64,000 bases of DNA from Chloranthus sessilifolius. Taxonomy: Eukaryota > Streptophyta > Magnoliopsida > Chloranthales > Chloranthaceae. The position numbers were made by a program, and so were the translations under genes. How positions within the stretch are numbered: the stretch's first letter is position 1; each line of letters begins with the position of its first letter. Below the pieces are notes generated by a model. The model was given only the letters and a program-made list of their open reading frames with translations, was not told the origin of the DNA and made no database searches. This document shows positions 1 through 11,781 of the stretch, piece by piece. The stretch spans positions 71,133,604 through 71,197,603 of the forward strand of contig CM037587.1 in the NCBI GenBank assembly GCA_021018995.1, read 5' to 3'.

Positions 1-1150
1 AATTTGATCCATCTTTGTTGCCTCATATTCAATTCCTTTTGCATAAACAAGTATTTGAGGCTCCTGTGATCCGTGAAAATCTCGAAGGTCTCACCATACA
101 GGTAATGTCTCCAAATCTTAAGCATGAAAATTACCGAGGCTAACTCTAGATCGTGCGTCGAGTAGTTCTTCTCGTACTCTTTCAACTGTCTTGACCCATA
201 GGCTATGACTTTGGCATTCTAATTCAAAACACAGCCCAAACTACCATACGACGCACCACTATAAACAGCAAAACCCCCACTACCTGATGGAATAGCCAAC
301 ATTGGAGAAGAGGTAAGCCGTTTCTTGAGTTCTTGGAAGCTCTCTTCACATTCACTAGTCCACTCAAATTTAACATTCTTCCTAGTAAGTCGGGTAAGCG
401 GTCTGGAAATCTTTGAGAATACTTCCACAAATCGTTGATAATATCCTGCTAGACTGAGGAAACTGCGAATCTCCATCACAGTCTTGGGTTGTTCCCAATC
501 TAACATTGCCTCAATCTTCACCGGATCTATAGTCATGCCTGCTTCTGACACTATGTGACCGAGAAAGCTCACTTGTTCTAGCCAAAACTCACATTTACTG
601 AGTTTGGCATATAATTGATGCTCACATAGAGTCTGCAAGGCGATGTGTAAATGATGTTCGTGTTCTTCTCTGGTTTTTGAATAAATAAGAATGTCATCTA
701 CGAACACCACTACGCACGTATCCAGGTGCTATTTGAAGACCCTATTCATGAGGTCCATGAATGAAGTTGGTGCATTCGTCAAGCTGAAAGGCATCACTAA
801 GAACTCGTAATGCCCGTATCTAGTTCTGAACACAGTCTTCTGCACATCTTCGGCCTTCATCTTTAATTGATGGTACCCGAATCTCAAATCGATCTTCGTA
901 AAGAACTTCGTACCTTGCAATTGGTCAAACAGGTCGTCGATCCTTGGTAAAGGGTATTTGTTCTTGATCGTAAGCTTTTTTAACTGATGGTAGTCGATGC
1001 AAAGTCTCATCGACCCATCCTTCTTAACAAACAAGACCAGTGCTCCCCAAGGGGATACACTTTGTCTTATGAAGCCCTTATCCAATAATTCTTATAATTG
1101 CTCCTTTAATTCTTTTAGTTTCACCAGAGCCATGCGATAGGGAGCTTTGA
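1..1150 (-). pseudogene. Tekay-like element C: RT and RNase H part of pol
   Basis: This is decayed pol of a Ty3/gypsy chromovirus, read on the minus strand. The reverse transcriptase fingers and palm lie at about 729-1085, with the family motifs [17 protein letters not shown] and LCIDYHQL. The polymerase active-site segment FVDDILIYS sits at about 680-710. The thumb and RNase H follow toward position 1, where the copy leaves the window. Its closest relative in the window is the pol of the tandem array at 49840-50460. It is the downstream part of the element whose gag and LTR lie at 32729-36628; the parts are separated by the giant inserted at 1724. It is broken by several changes. Family assignment is firm. 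Confidence 0.9.
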
Positions 1151-1394
1151 AGACTGGTTCCGTGCATGGAGCTAAGTCTATTGCAAATTCAATCTCCTGG
1201 TCATGTGGCAATCCAGGTAGCTCATCGAAAAATACGTCCTCGAACTCACAGGCAATCGAAATATCAGTGATAACATTCTTTATTTCCTTTTACTCTTGAA
1301 GGAATGCTAAATACCCTTCGCACCCATTCTTCATCATCCGCTCAGCTCGTACAGCGGAGATGATCGGCACTACCTTTCCCGTCTCACCAATAAA
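1151..1394 (-). other. Element C: linker between protease and RT
   Basis: A short stretch of element C pol joins the protease to the reverse transcriptase. Decayed homology to the same linker at 49560-49830 of the tandem-array copy is visible (for example a PGLPHDQE-like run on the minus strand). No separate gene is seen. Confidence 0.6.
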
Positions 1395-1723
1395 CTAAAA
1401 GGACGTTTGTTTTGGCAAAAGAAAAGTAACCACTTTCCATAAGCAGTCAATGCTTGCACGATAAGCGGATAGCCAATTAATGCCAAGGAGTACATCAAGT
1501 CCTTGCATGTTCAACAAAATGAGGTCCGCTATAGTCTCTTGATCCTCCACTTGAACAACGACTGATCGACAATAGGTATCTGCGGTTACTGCACTCCCCA
1601 TAGGAATGGACACGTTCAAAATAAAATCTAACTCCTCGGGTACTATTTTCAATTTCCCCACAAATTTTGGAATTATATACGAGTGGGTAGACCCTGGGTC
1701 TATCAGAAATCGAGCAACACAAC
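1395..1723 (-). pseudogene. Tekay-like element C: retropepsin-type protease
   Basis: The minus-strand reading contains FLIDPGSTHSYI, the aspartic protease active-site signature in the D-x-GS/T form, followed by the family motif LLNMQGLDVLLGINWLSAYRA. The same domain is at 49170-49560 and 60952-61270. The upstream end of the domain is cut at 1723 by the giant element; upstream sequence of the same element resumes at 32540. The start given is the limit of recognisable homology, not a start codon. Confidence 0.88.
1719..1723. repeat. Target site duplication ACAAC, left copy
   Basis: The five bases ACAAC directly before the giant's left LTR match the five bases directly after its right LTR at 32540-32544. 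A 5-bp duplication is usual for Ty3/gypsy integration, and it shows that the outer ends come from a single insertion. Confidence 0.92.
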
Positions 1724-2330
1724 TGTGCGACCATGGATCCTCTCGAACCCATCGCGATGGTGTGCTCGCTATGAATGAAAATGTAGAGTCAAAGGCTCTA
1801 GGGTAGGGGCTTCGGTTATCGATCAGGAAGGGTTTAGGCACCCGTTCAACCTGCATATAGCTGTCTCTATCTATGGCCAAAAATAAAAATAAATGGGCGG
1901 AGCTTCCCCTTGCTCGAAGGCAATACGGTCCTATCAAGCTTTGAGCCAAACCGATATTTTGGCAGCATACCAGCTTGAATCCTTGGACGGAGGAATCACC
2001 AAGAAGGTAGAGGAAGAGAGGGGTGAGCCGAAGCTCACGGGGGCCCTTGTTGCGCCGTGGAAGTCCTTTACTTTGGCGTGCTTTCGATGGCTTAAATGGA
2101 ATGAAAATGGGTTCTAATGCTAGGATTCAATAAAATAGGAAGTGTAGGGTGAGGCCAAAGGCTAGACTTTAGCTAAAGGGAGTGATCTAATGGTAGAAAT
2201 GGAGTGGAATAGGTGATCTAAGCTTGCTGGAATTCTGGAAAATAAATGGCATTTTCTCTCACTAGGGCTCTCTCTCTTAAGCTCTCTAATCTTTCAACCA
2301 AAATTTTCAACCCTTTGGGAAGAGGGGCCT

Positions 2331-2344
2331 CTCTATTTATAGAG
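2331..2344 (-). promoter_or_regulatory. TATA box of the giant's 3' LTR
   Basis: Minus-strand CTCTATAAATAGAG is a strong plant-type TATA box. The same site is in the other LTR at 31646-31659. It lies about 860 bp into the LTR, downstream of the palindromic array, as expected if the array is in U3. Confidence 0.7.
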
Positions 2345-2603
2345 AAGAGGTGGGTTAGGGGCTTACTTAAGATCTAATTGGTTTAGCAATTAGGTAATAC
2401 CCTATCTAAGGTTTTCTAGGTTTTCAAGGTCCTAGGGTTTTGGGAAACTGATTTTAATGGCGGATGATGGGGTGAGACCATAGGTGACTTAAGGGTTGCC
2501 AATAAGCTCAAAGGGGGTGCAACCAACCTCAAGACACCCACCCTAAACAAGGGGAGGGTCAAAGGGTCAAACCAGATGAAGGAATTGATGGGAATGAGTT
2601 TAA

Positions 2604-2812
2604 GGGGCGTATATATTATATACGCCCCGGTTTATGTGATGATCTCTAAAAATTAAGGGAGTTTTGGAAGATGAAGCCCGTGGTGGGTCCCACCTATCTT
2701 TGGGAGTATATATTATATCGCTTGCCCAAATTTAGCCCAAAATGTCGTATATAATATATACGCCTAACCAAAATTGGGCCAGATTTGCCGGGAGTATGTA
2801 ATACATACGCCT
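2604..2812. repeat. Palindrome array 1, in the 3' LTR
   Basis: Four AT-core palindromic sites at about 2604-2628, 2702-2720 (degenerate), 2745-2764 and 2790-2812. The first is a 25-bp palindrome with arms GGGGCGTATATA and TATATACGCCCC. The last two are separated by a spacer containing CCAAAATTGGGCCAGATTTG, which recurs in the other LTR. The unit period is about 45-48 bp. Confidence 0.9.
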
Positions 2813-3198
2813 GAGTAAAAAGGTTGTCATTTTATGTGGGACTTCAATCGGCCATAACGTTTGAACCGTAGCTCTAAATCGGGTGATTTTTGGCTTGTTG
2901 GAAAGCTGGAGAAGTTCTCTTTGCAAAGGTATATGGCTCATCCATGGTGGTGGTCTGTATAAAGTTTTGTAGCTCCTCTCCCATCAACTGCTTAGAAGGG
3001 TTTAAGTTAGGTCTGGGAAGGGAATCTAGGGTTTAGGGGTGATCTCTAAGGGTTAGGGGATGGTTTTAAAGGGTTCAGGGTGATTCCTAAAGGTCTGGGT
3101 AGGTTCCTAAGGGTTCAGGGGCACCATCAGAAGCACCGGGGTACATCTCTCCCGAAGTACAGATTGATCGGGCCTGGGGCCAAATTTGGATGTCTACA

Positions 3199-3213
3199 GA
3201 TGCCCCTCTTTGG
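3199..3213 (-). promoter_or_regulatory. Giant element: polypurine tract
   Basis: The minus strand reads CCAAAGAGGGGCATC directly before the 3' LTR start, as expected for the plus-strand priming purine tract. It fixes the minus orientation of the giant. Confidence 0.8.
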
Positions 3214-5640
3214 TATTCGATCACTAATGATTGGATGCCAAAGACAAGAGACATCCGAAGAGGTCCAAGGCACGTTTGACAGGTCTGCCTGGTTCAACTC
3301 AATTCTCAAACATTCATGGTCATGGTGAGTGTACATAAGCCCTCTCATTTTGGGATATCGTCTGTACCTCAAAGCTAACAGTCCCCAAGCGCATTACGAC
3401 ATTACTAGGCATAACTGCGATGATCACAGAAAGTGTAAGCCCGTTAGCCGGGATATTGTCCACTTCCTGAGGGAAATTATAGATTTGTGATATTTGAGTA
3501 TTAATCTGAACCAGGCAGCTCCATGAAACGGGATGATCGATCTATGCTTCGGAATTGATGCGAAGCGCATAAAGCGAAGGCCTACAAACTTGTGCCCAAT
3601 CCTGTGGGATATTGACAGCTCCACTAGATTGGCCACGGGTGCCCTTACCTAGGTAAGGCTCGGAGTCTTTGGGCGAACCCATCAACCTTGAGGTTATTTT
3701 AGCATGTTTTACCTGAGTGAAGCGAATATTGATGTCACAACACTTCTTGGGAATGCATGCCCATTTTCAGAGTAATTTTTTTTTTATGTTTCCTTTTCTG
3801 AATTTTCTTTTATTTCGAGGCCTCTAAGCAAAGCTCAAGGACCTCTGGCATCTTTATTCTTGCACAACTCTTTAAGTGGATCAAATGTCAGTTGATACGC
3901 TTTAAGAATGCGTGCGCTCTGCTGGGGATGGGTGCACCTTGGGGATGTGCTCGTTCTGGAGGCGAGGTGCTCCTAATTCACATGAACCGGAATGCCTTAA
4001 CTCGAGACAAAGCTAAAAAGGATCGGGCTAGAACCAAACATCCATCGAAAGAGATGGTCAATTCTAGCCTCCATCCCTAATGAAATCACCTCTTACTAAT
4101 TATGCATAGACAGACACCCATCAGGGGTGATAAGCAGCAAATAGGCGCGAACGAAAGCCTCGACCCTAAGGTACAATTTACAAGGACAAACGACCATCCT
4201 ACGGATACCCAGACGCAAGTGCGTACATTCAACAGGGACATCGTGCCTATACAAGGTTTTAAGCCTGTGTAAAAGGAAATAAAAGGGAATGAGCCCTTCG
4301 GTCTGTATGTTTGCACATAGTTTGGTCGGTTGTAATTTCATTTTTGACGATTATCGACAATAGACTTTCGAATGGTTCAAGTCGGGGCACTCTTGGTCAA
4401 CATCAATCCGAAGGTGGATGACTAGAGCGAGTGCATGGAAGGTGGGGTCAACCTGCACTGGATTTTTACTTTATAACAAAAGGTCGTTATTTCCTCTCTT
4501 TTTTCCTTTTTCTTTTTTCTTCTTTCATGTCAGTTCGAGACTCTAAGCATGCTCAAACTACTTTTATTTCTGCACGTATCCTTAGGCGAATCAACTTGCC
4601 ATGTTGATATACCTTAAGGACGTGTGCATTCGGTGATGGGTCCTTGGTTTGCCTGCCGGATCAGGCCTTGACTTCTGCTGGGGAAGATCATGGGCTAGGT
4701 GTATGTTCCTAGGAGTGACCGGTGATGGATAAGTTTATTTGCTTGCCGAACCAGGTGATGACTCCTGAGGATGCGTGGTCTTGGTCTTTAAACAAATTAG
4801 ACCCAATCATCTACTTTGGAAGGTGGGTTCCTAATGACCGGGGATAAACCTGACCAGTATTTTGCCTGCCGGATCAGGCGCGAGGTGTCCCTGCGTAAAA
4901 CAGGGTTCGAGAATTTTTGGGTGAACCCGATCATTCCGAATTGATTTAACACGGTGCTCGGAGTGGCGCAAATGTTCATTGCGACGCTCGTTTGGGAACT
5001 AGTGTCATATATTTTCATTTTTCTTTCTCTTTTTTTTTCTCTTTTTTTTTAATTATTTATTTATATATTATTTTCTTCTCTTTTTTTTTCTTTTTTGTTT
5101 GATTTTGTGGGCGCATTAGGTGGGTGCCTACGGATCTAGATCCATTTTTTTTTATAGCACGGTCCCTTTGGGCCAATTGAAGGGAACTCGAAGGGCCATT
5201 TAGGGATGCGTGCACAAACGCTTGACACGGTATGCGGGCTTCTAAGGGGGACCGGGCCGTGGTCCATAGCATGCAAGGGAGATCCGTCGGGCCTCAAAAT
5301 TGAAAAATGGTGGCGAGTTTAGAAGCGGCCATTTTCTCGCGATATATATATATCGCTGACCAAAATCTGATGAATGGTCGGTATATATATATCCTTTGTC
5401 CAAAAATCTGGCAGTTACAAAACTGCCCAAGCCTGAGCACAAAAGGGGCCCCCCTTTTCAAATTCTATCTTCCTCCCTCCTTCCCTCTTGAGTTCGGGAC
5501 AGCCTGCTAGGGTTTTTGCATTTGATTTGGCTTGAGTTCTATTACCGGGGGTTACGGGTGCCGATCAAGAGTGCTCACTCTTCGTCGATATTTGTTTTTC
5601 TCTTCCATTGAAGGTAATCATTACCCTTCCTTCATTTTTC
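3214..5640 (-). other. Giant element: distal 3' spacer, non-coding
   Basis: No credible gene is seen on either strand. A degenerate direct repeat is visible: the block at about 3790-3930 (TTCTTTTATTTCGAGG, CTCTAAGC, a cysteine-free T-rich run and AAGRMTGCGTGYRCTC) recurs at about 4505-4640, a spacing of roughly 720 bp. Three copies of a TGCCGGATCAGG-like word lie near 4650, 4742 and 4865. Runs of T and CT occur at 5020-5100. The spacer is typical in length for Ogre-type elements. Confidence 0.65.
5339..5395. repeat. Palindrome array 2, upstream of cargo gene 1
   Basis: A palindrome GCGATATATATATATCGC at 5339-5356 is followed by TGACCAAAATCTG and then a second AT-core site CGGTATATATATATCC. 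The linker matches the TGACCAAAATTGG linker of the LTR arrays, so this is a diverged member of the same array. It lies about 0.7 kb before the first exon-like block of cargo gene 1. Confidence 0.7.
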
Positions 5641-6098
5641 CTTTGAATCTTGATAATATTGTTGCTTGATGCTCTCTCTTTTTTTTTTTTTTTTGGTGAA
5701 ATGCTTTTTGATTTTCTTTTAAGCATATGTGATGCCTATATTCCTTTTCTCTTCTCTTTTTTTGTTTTTGTTTTGGTTGTTTTTCCTTCTCTTTTTTTTT
5801 TTGAAATGCTTGACTCGTTAGGCCTATTCATTTTATTTTATTTCTTCTCTCTTTTTTTGTTTTTGATGGATTAGTGCATTTTATTGGTGCATTTTTTTTG
5901 TTATGGGTGCATATATATATTTTTTGGTTTAGTGCATCTCTTTTTTTTTTTGGTTTTATGCATTCTCACCTTTTTTGTTTGATGGATTAGTACACACACA
6001 CATTTTTTTGGAGATTTTTTTTTGGATTAGTGCATATTTTCCTTTTTCCTTTTTTGTTGGCACACCTTTCATATGCCAATGCGTCTCATATTTTCAAG
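5641..6098 (+). repeat. T-rich degenerate repeats before cargo gene 1
   Basis: A pyrimidine-rich stretch in which GGATTAGTGCAT / GGTTTAGTGCAT words alternate with T runs about every 40-50 bp (near 5865, 5925, 5980, 6025). No protein-like reading is convincing; it lies where a promoter or leader of the antisense gene would be. Confidence 0.55.
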
Positions 6099-7717
6099 AT
6101 GTTCGGCGACGAAGGGCATGATCAGCAAGAAGGGTCGGAGATGGCCTATGGTCCCTATGGGGAACAATTCTTCGTGTCTCAGAGCTCTTCCCAGCCTTGG
6201 TATGAAATGCAAGGCGAGGCTACCCGTACCAGCCTCCTCTACTGCCAACACACCCATATGTCCAACTTTGGGATCGCCGGTCAGGTAAACAGATGAGCTC
6301 CCCCCCTTTTTTGCTTTTGTTTTCCTTTGATGTCTTCATTATACCACCTTGCCCCTATCTGACTAATGCCTTCTGTTTGCAGCCCCTACCACACATTATG
6401 TTCCGGGCCGGGGTGGCTAGTTTGACCTCCAGCGTCTCGTGCTTTATCTTCCCCCAGCGGTGAAGGACCTGCTCACCGATGCCGGTTTTGGGGATTTCAT
6501 TTCGTGCCCGTGAGGCCGTCACCTATTTGAAAGCTTCGATAGGCGTTGCCCGGGACCATGACATTTCACATGGTCGTGGCAGAGATGGCCTTTACACCTG
6601 CAGACTGGTCTATGATCATTGGGGTCCGTATTGGACGGGTGCCCGTGGTACCTACCCGTACACCGGATAGAGAGGAGGTGATTCGACTGATAGGGGCCTA
6701 CCCGACCTCTGGGAATATTCGAGGTTCTAAGGTCAAGCTGTCCTGGCTGGTTGATCAGTTTGAGCCTCATGAGTTAGTGGACCAGGGCCAGCCCGACGTG
6801 GCCATTTACCTCGAGCCTGCACGCGCACATATGCTGGCCCGCATTTCTCTGCTATTCCTCCTGGGCAAGACTCTCCTCTCAAACACCAGCGGAGGGCGAG
6901 TCTCATTGTCCCTACTCAGCCTTATGGTGAACTGGGAAACCGTACATCGGTTTGATTGGGGCGGCGCTGGCTTTGCGGTGCTCATGTCCAGCCTAAAGCG
7001 AGCCGTTCTTGGGGAGTCTAGCTCTATTGTGGGTTTCTGGCCTGCGATTGAGGTATTTTATCCTTTGGTTTTAGTTTGTCCAATTTTTCTTTTCTAGCAT
7101 ACCTATTTTTATCTGCTTGCTTTCTCATATTTGGGGTATCTTCATTTCCAATCGGGTCACCCTCTGCTTCAGTCTGAAGTTGCTACGTTCCCCCTCATGA
7201 GTAACTGGCATGTGAGCTGACGTCGGGACATAGGTATGAAGCATTTGGAGTTAGGGCTGCGCTCTCAGTTCGACCTGTTGATCTCAGAGCAGTTATAACC
7301 ATTCCCCCTTTTCTATAAATTTGATAGCTCTTTTGTGCTATGGGTTTTGACCAACTGTATGTATCCCTCCTCTATGTTCTCTTCTTTTTGCAGATCGTCC
7401 TTGACCCCTACATAGGATCTCCCTTCTGGAACCTGGCTTCAGTGGGTCCTTCTCGCCTCTTGCTAGACCGCCACATCATCTTCCTCTACGGGACCTAGAC
7501 TAGGGCCTATTATTTAGGAGAGAGAGTGGTTCATCAGTATCGTCCTCTCTTTGCTGTGCCCCAAGCTCCTCTAGCTGACGTGTTGGCTCCGGAACGCTCT
7601 ATTGATGAGCTTACTTCTCACTTCCTTCACCATGGGGTCCCTATTGATGGCCTTCTTTTACCTGGGGGGTATCAGATGTGGTACGATTCTCTGCCTTATC
7701 ATTTCCTGCTGCCCCGC
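6099..7717 (+). pseudogene. Antisense cargo gene 1, 5' part: plant mobile domain protein
   Basis: This gene runs opposite to its host retroelement. Exon-like blocks lie at 6099-6284, 6383-7052, 7173-7294 and 7394-7717, each bounded by a plausible GT or AG. The second block carries plant mobile domain (PMD, PF10536) hallmarks: the FHMVVAEMAFTPADWSMIIG segment, AHMLARISLLFLLGKTLLS and WGGAGFAVLMSSL. Known PMD proteins are plant-specific, occur in MAIL1/MAIN-like nuclear silencing factors and in many transposons, and have no proven catalytic activity. Block four ends at the CCCGC duplication of the nested element; related sequence resumes at 15822. Decay is visible. It could be transposon-borne PMD rather than a recent host capture. 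Confidence 0.75.
7713..7717. repeat. Target site duplication CCCGC, left copy
   Basis: CCCGC immediately before the LTR that starts at 7718 matches CCCGC at 15822-15826, immediately after the partner LTR. Confidence 0.92.
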
Positions 7718-9137
7718 TGTTATCGATTTCAAGTGTGCTTCCCTTATTGGTTGGTGGTGAAAGTATCAAAAACAGAATGAAACAGGGGATGAATCAGCAC
7801 AAATTGAAAATCCTAGACCTGCAAGATACAGGGTCCTTTGTAGCAAGTTTTGATAAGTAAGAGTTTGTCCCACAGGGAAACGTGATTTAAGGCTCCAAGG
7901 GAGCCGTATCTAGTAGTCCCTCTAGATCTGTCTACAGATTTGGCAGTCCTAAAAGGAGGGGAATTTGAGGTCACTTATTCTAAGTATTCTAATAACTAAA
8001 TTATAGAAAGGATTGAGAGGATGGATGGATTGTGGAAAATAATTATAAAAAGGTGAGAAATATGTTTTTGAGCCAAGATCAGAGGAGTTCTTGTAACTCA
8101 GATTTAGATATGATGTTATAGAAATCCTGTCCAGAGGCTACATTATCACCTCTGAGGAGAAAGGATCCAACCCATCTCTACTGCCATGACTCCACCCTTA
8201 GGGCTATAACCTGTCCACTTAAATGGTCACAGACTATCCCATAGGGGAGCCACTATCCAGGGATGGGTCAGAACATAACTATTAAATCATTGCAGGTACT
8301 ATTTCATCCAGGCTACCAGCTCAGGAATCCATAGGGAACCTCAACCTCTAAAGTTCCATGTGTGGGGCTAAGGCTGGAAAACCATGATAGCCCAGACACA
8401 GAACCAGCAAGCGGTTGAGTACAACCTTCGATCCAGCTGTCCATTACTTGAGAGAGGCTACAATGGTTCAGTCACCAGCCTACAATCTCTATAACCAGAT
8501 CAGATCCGGCATCTGATGGCAGATCTATACAAATATGGGGGAGTCTGCCTCTGTACAATCCCTCACCAGGCTTCTACAAGCTCAGGTGAAAAGAAGAAGG
8601 ATCCATCTTGGATCAGTGGATCAGAATCACCCTAAGGCTATAATCTGTCCACTTAAATGGTCACAGACTATCCCAGAGGTTATCCTCCTCACGGAGCCCA
8701 AGACAAAACAAGATTATCGCTGCTACCACCAGGTTCACTAGGCTACCAGCTCAAGCTCCCATGGGGATTTCAGATCTAATAGGTCCTGTGGCAGGGCTAA
8801 GGCTGGAAGACCATGATAGCCCAGACACACAGGTTACTTGGATCTGAGTGGCCCTTAAAATCAGTACTCCATTGCTTAGGCAATGGAGGATCACAAGGCA
8901 GCAGCCTTGCACAGAGCATCTCACAAATTAACAGCAATCCTACAAAGTATAAATCCTATTACAAAACTTCCATTAATCTAACTCAAATGCATATACAAAG
9001 TCATAGCCAGCAATTGTTGGACTATGGAGAGAAGAAAAGAAAAAGAAAAAGAAAAACTACTTACTACCAAAAAGAAAGAGAAAAGAAAAGCGATCTGAGA
9101 TAGGTTCCCAGATACCTAAACCTAAGCTAGGCCTGGG

Positions 9138-9145
9138 TATATATA
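9138..9145 (-). promoter_or_regulatory. TATA box in the gag-only element's 3' LTR
   Basis: TATATATA in the context GCTATATATACCCAGG on the minus strand, conserved in the partner LTR at 14763-14770. The CGCGAG word cluster lies upstream of it in element orientation. Confidence 0.6.
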
Positions 9146-9319
9146 GCAGTGGGGTGGCAGCGCATTAGGGTTAGGAAACCCTAATTTTAACGATGCCACG
9201 TGGCCTTCTACTAATCCTTGGATGCCTCAGGGCTGGTGCACGGAGATTTGAGCGTGGGAATGCGTGCCCTAATCATTGGAAGTTTCCAGAATGCCCTCAG
9301 TTGTAGAGATGGAAGTTTA

Positions 9320-10000
9320 GGTTCAGAGCCTCACTAGGTAGCTGTAGTTTCCTAGACATCTCGCGTGGTAGCTCATTGCTCTTCGCTAGGATGATTTGAC
9401 ACTGAAGTTTCAGCCGTCGCGAGGTTGCCTTGGTTTGCTCTTCAGGCAGTCGCGTGGTAGAGAGTTGAGCTCTCACTGAGTTGCAGTTCACGAGATTGAG
9501 TAGAAAACATAGTCTCAAGCGTCGCGAGGTTACAATTCAACATGGGTAGATTAGTCTTATTGGCGGCACGAGAATGTGAGCTCTTTTCTTTACTTGGACT
9601 TCGCGAGTTACCTCGCGAGGTTCTTTTGAGTTCTGACTGCGCGAGGTTCTTTGTCTCACTCAATCTTCGTGAGCTGGGCTTTGCCTTCGCCAGGATTCTT
9701 TCTTTCTTGAATGGCGCGTGAACTGCGCAAGGCGTTCTTCTTCTGAGAATTGTACCCATGGCATCGACGGCATTGCGAGAAATCTTCTGAAGCTCTCTCT
9801 CCTCAGCTGTCTTAAGCGAACTTCGTGAGATTGAGAGAGGTCTTCTTTGAACTGCGCGACACTAAGCGCTGTGTTCTACCCTTGATCTTTGTGAGAGCTG
9901 CGCGGAGTTGAGTTTTTGAAGTTCCTCAGTCATTCATCTGCGCAAGAGGTTGCTTGTAAAGCCTTGGGAAGCTCAGCTGATCTGCGCGAGGCTTCAAGGT
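9320..10000 (-). repeat. CGCGAG-word cluster in LTR U3, copy 1
   Basis: More than a dozen short words of the form TCGCGAGG, TTCGCGAG or CTGCGCGAG are dispersed at 15-60-bp spacing. Many CG steps have decayed to TG or CA compared with the partner LTR at 15030-15640, as expected from methylated cytosine loss. Confidence 0.75.
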
Positions 10001-10176
10001 GCATTCTTACTGAGGGGCATCTGGTGCCAAAGCAGGCTCCATAACAGGATTCTTGGCCTTATTTCACTGCTGATTATTTCCTGAACAAAACACTTAAGAC
10101 GAGTTTATTAAGTGGCTAAGGGTCTAATCAAAGGTTAAGTTAAGGGGTGAATAGTGGTACTTTTCTGGTCTTAACA

Positions 10177-11781
10177 CACCCCCAAACCTAATCTTTGCTA
10201 GACCCTTAGCAAAGCTACATTAAATCTACTCTAAAAATTAAATGCCACTTTCGTAGGGAGCACGGATACATTTAGCATATGTACCAAGCCTTTTAAACCC
10301 CTAGGTGATCCCTAGTGGAGGAGTGAAGTCTCCTGAGGGTTTTCAGTGAAGGCACCCCCAAACTTCTCCAATGAAATAGTTAACTAAAGTGCAATGTCTT
10401 CCAATGAGCAGTTAAGGAATCAGATTTAGTCTACTCATGAATCAGCATAAAAGAAGTTTAATTCATTGGTTGCACAGGAACTTAGACAGCATAATTCGCA
10501 TGTTAGCACAGCATTTTCAAATAATTTGTGATCACAGAAAACTGCACAAATGCATGTCAGCACTGAGCTTATCCTTATATCAGAAAATTAGGTTAAGGTC
10601 ATACATAATGCATTCAAGTTCAGACCCAAAAGAAAGCTTTACAGGGCATACTCTCATCAAGGTTTGTTGAGGGGTTCAGTTTCTCACAGGCTCAAGAGCA
10701 GTTACACCCCCCAACTAGGTTTGTAAGCATGAGCATAGGCAGAGTTCTTAGGTGCTAGCATCATTGTCCGTTTCTCAGCATAGATTGGATAATTCCTTAT
10801 ATTCACATGACAGCTCACTAAATCTTTGGATCACAAGGGCTTTTAACTGGGTTGAAATGTGGCTTATGGAGTATGGTTAAAAAGAATGGAAGGTTTGAAA
10901 AGGGTTCAAAATTGAGTGCAGGAGGTGGTTCATGACTTCACCTTCTCGAATTCAGCTCCCTTCATCTTCTTTGAGATTTTCAGATTTGAAGTGATCAGTT
11001 TCTCTTCTTGATTTTGATTTTCCAATGAAGGTTCCTCTTGACTTCTCTCTTATTCCTCTTCATTATTATTTTTTTTTATTTCTTTTTGCTGGAGTTTTCT
11101 TCTTTTTTTTTATTATTTTGTTTTTGCTTCTCAGAAATGCCACCATGTCCTCAGTTACCATTCTACTAGAATAGATGCTGCTTCTCCATTCACCTAATGC
11201 TGACCATAGCTAGTCCATCTTCAACTCTTTCTCCTTTACCTTCTGAATTCTCAGAGTGAGGGTAGGTTGAATTAGGTTCATAGGTTCAGGTTCAAGTACT
11301 CAGGTGTATTTTGAAGAAATTTAGGATTTAAAGCTCAAAGGGGTATGTACAAGGGCAGTTGCTTTAGGATTGATCTTTTTAGGCTCAAACTGTCCAAGAG
11401 AAGGCCTTGATCCTATCCTAGCTCTCATGAGTACTGTCAGTTGTTTCAACTTGGAGTTACCTAACTTCTAGTGAGCACAGAGACTCAGCCAGTCCTTAGA
11501 ACTAGAAGAAATGCCTTAGTTACTCCTCAAAAGAAAAATTTTGTAGGCCCAATTCTCACTGGTTATGGTCATCCTTTGAAATTTTAAGTATGTCCTCACC
11601 TTTTTCTCTCTCTACTGATTCACTAAGTGCAGATACACGTGTGTTTCCTTGGTGAAATTATTATAAAAATGTGGAATATTAGAAGTCTATAGTGTTCAAT
11701 GTTTGCATAAATTTTAAACTTCTTAATTTTAAGATTCTTAAGTGGACAGAGGTCCATTTCCATATTGCTTAGATGGGTCTG
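10177..11781 (-). other. Gag-only element: non-coding interior and purine tract
   Basis: Between gag and the 3' LTR no domain is recognisable. The minus strand has a G-rich tract (AGGTTTGGGGGTG) at 10177-10190 beside the LTR, a good polypurine tract. T-rich runs occur at 11060-11130. This is where pol would lie in an autonomous relative. Confidence 0.75.

Larger units (their letters stand above)
1724..3198 (-). repeat. Giant element: 3' LTR
   Basis: This 1475-bp terminal repeat matches 30947-32539 along its length; the right copy is about 120 bp longer. On the minus strand it begins TGTAGACATCC at 3198 and ends GGTCGCACA at 1724. It contains a TATA box, four palindromic sites, and a block of short GGGTTCAGG / GGTTAGGGG words near 3000-3130. 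Confidence 0.92.
7718..10176 (-). repeat. Gag-only element: 3' LTR
   Basis: It matches 13369-15821. It contains an internal direct duplication (about 8160-8410 against 8610-8835, sharing GTCCACTTAAATGGTCACAG and the CCATGATAGCCCAGACACA run), a TATA box near 9138, and a cluster of CGCGAG-type words at 9320-10000. Confidence 0.93.

Noticed and set aside
5641-6060. T-rich open frame 5650-5874 as a membrane protein
   Set aside because: The F/L-rich translation comes from poly-T runs and has no start context; it is low-complexity DNA.
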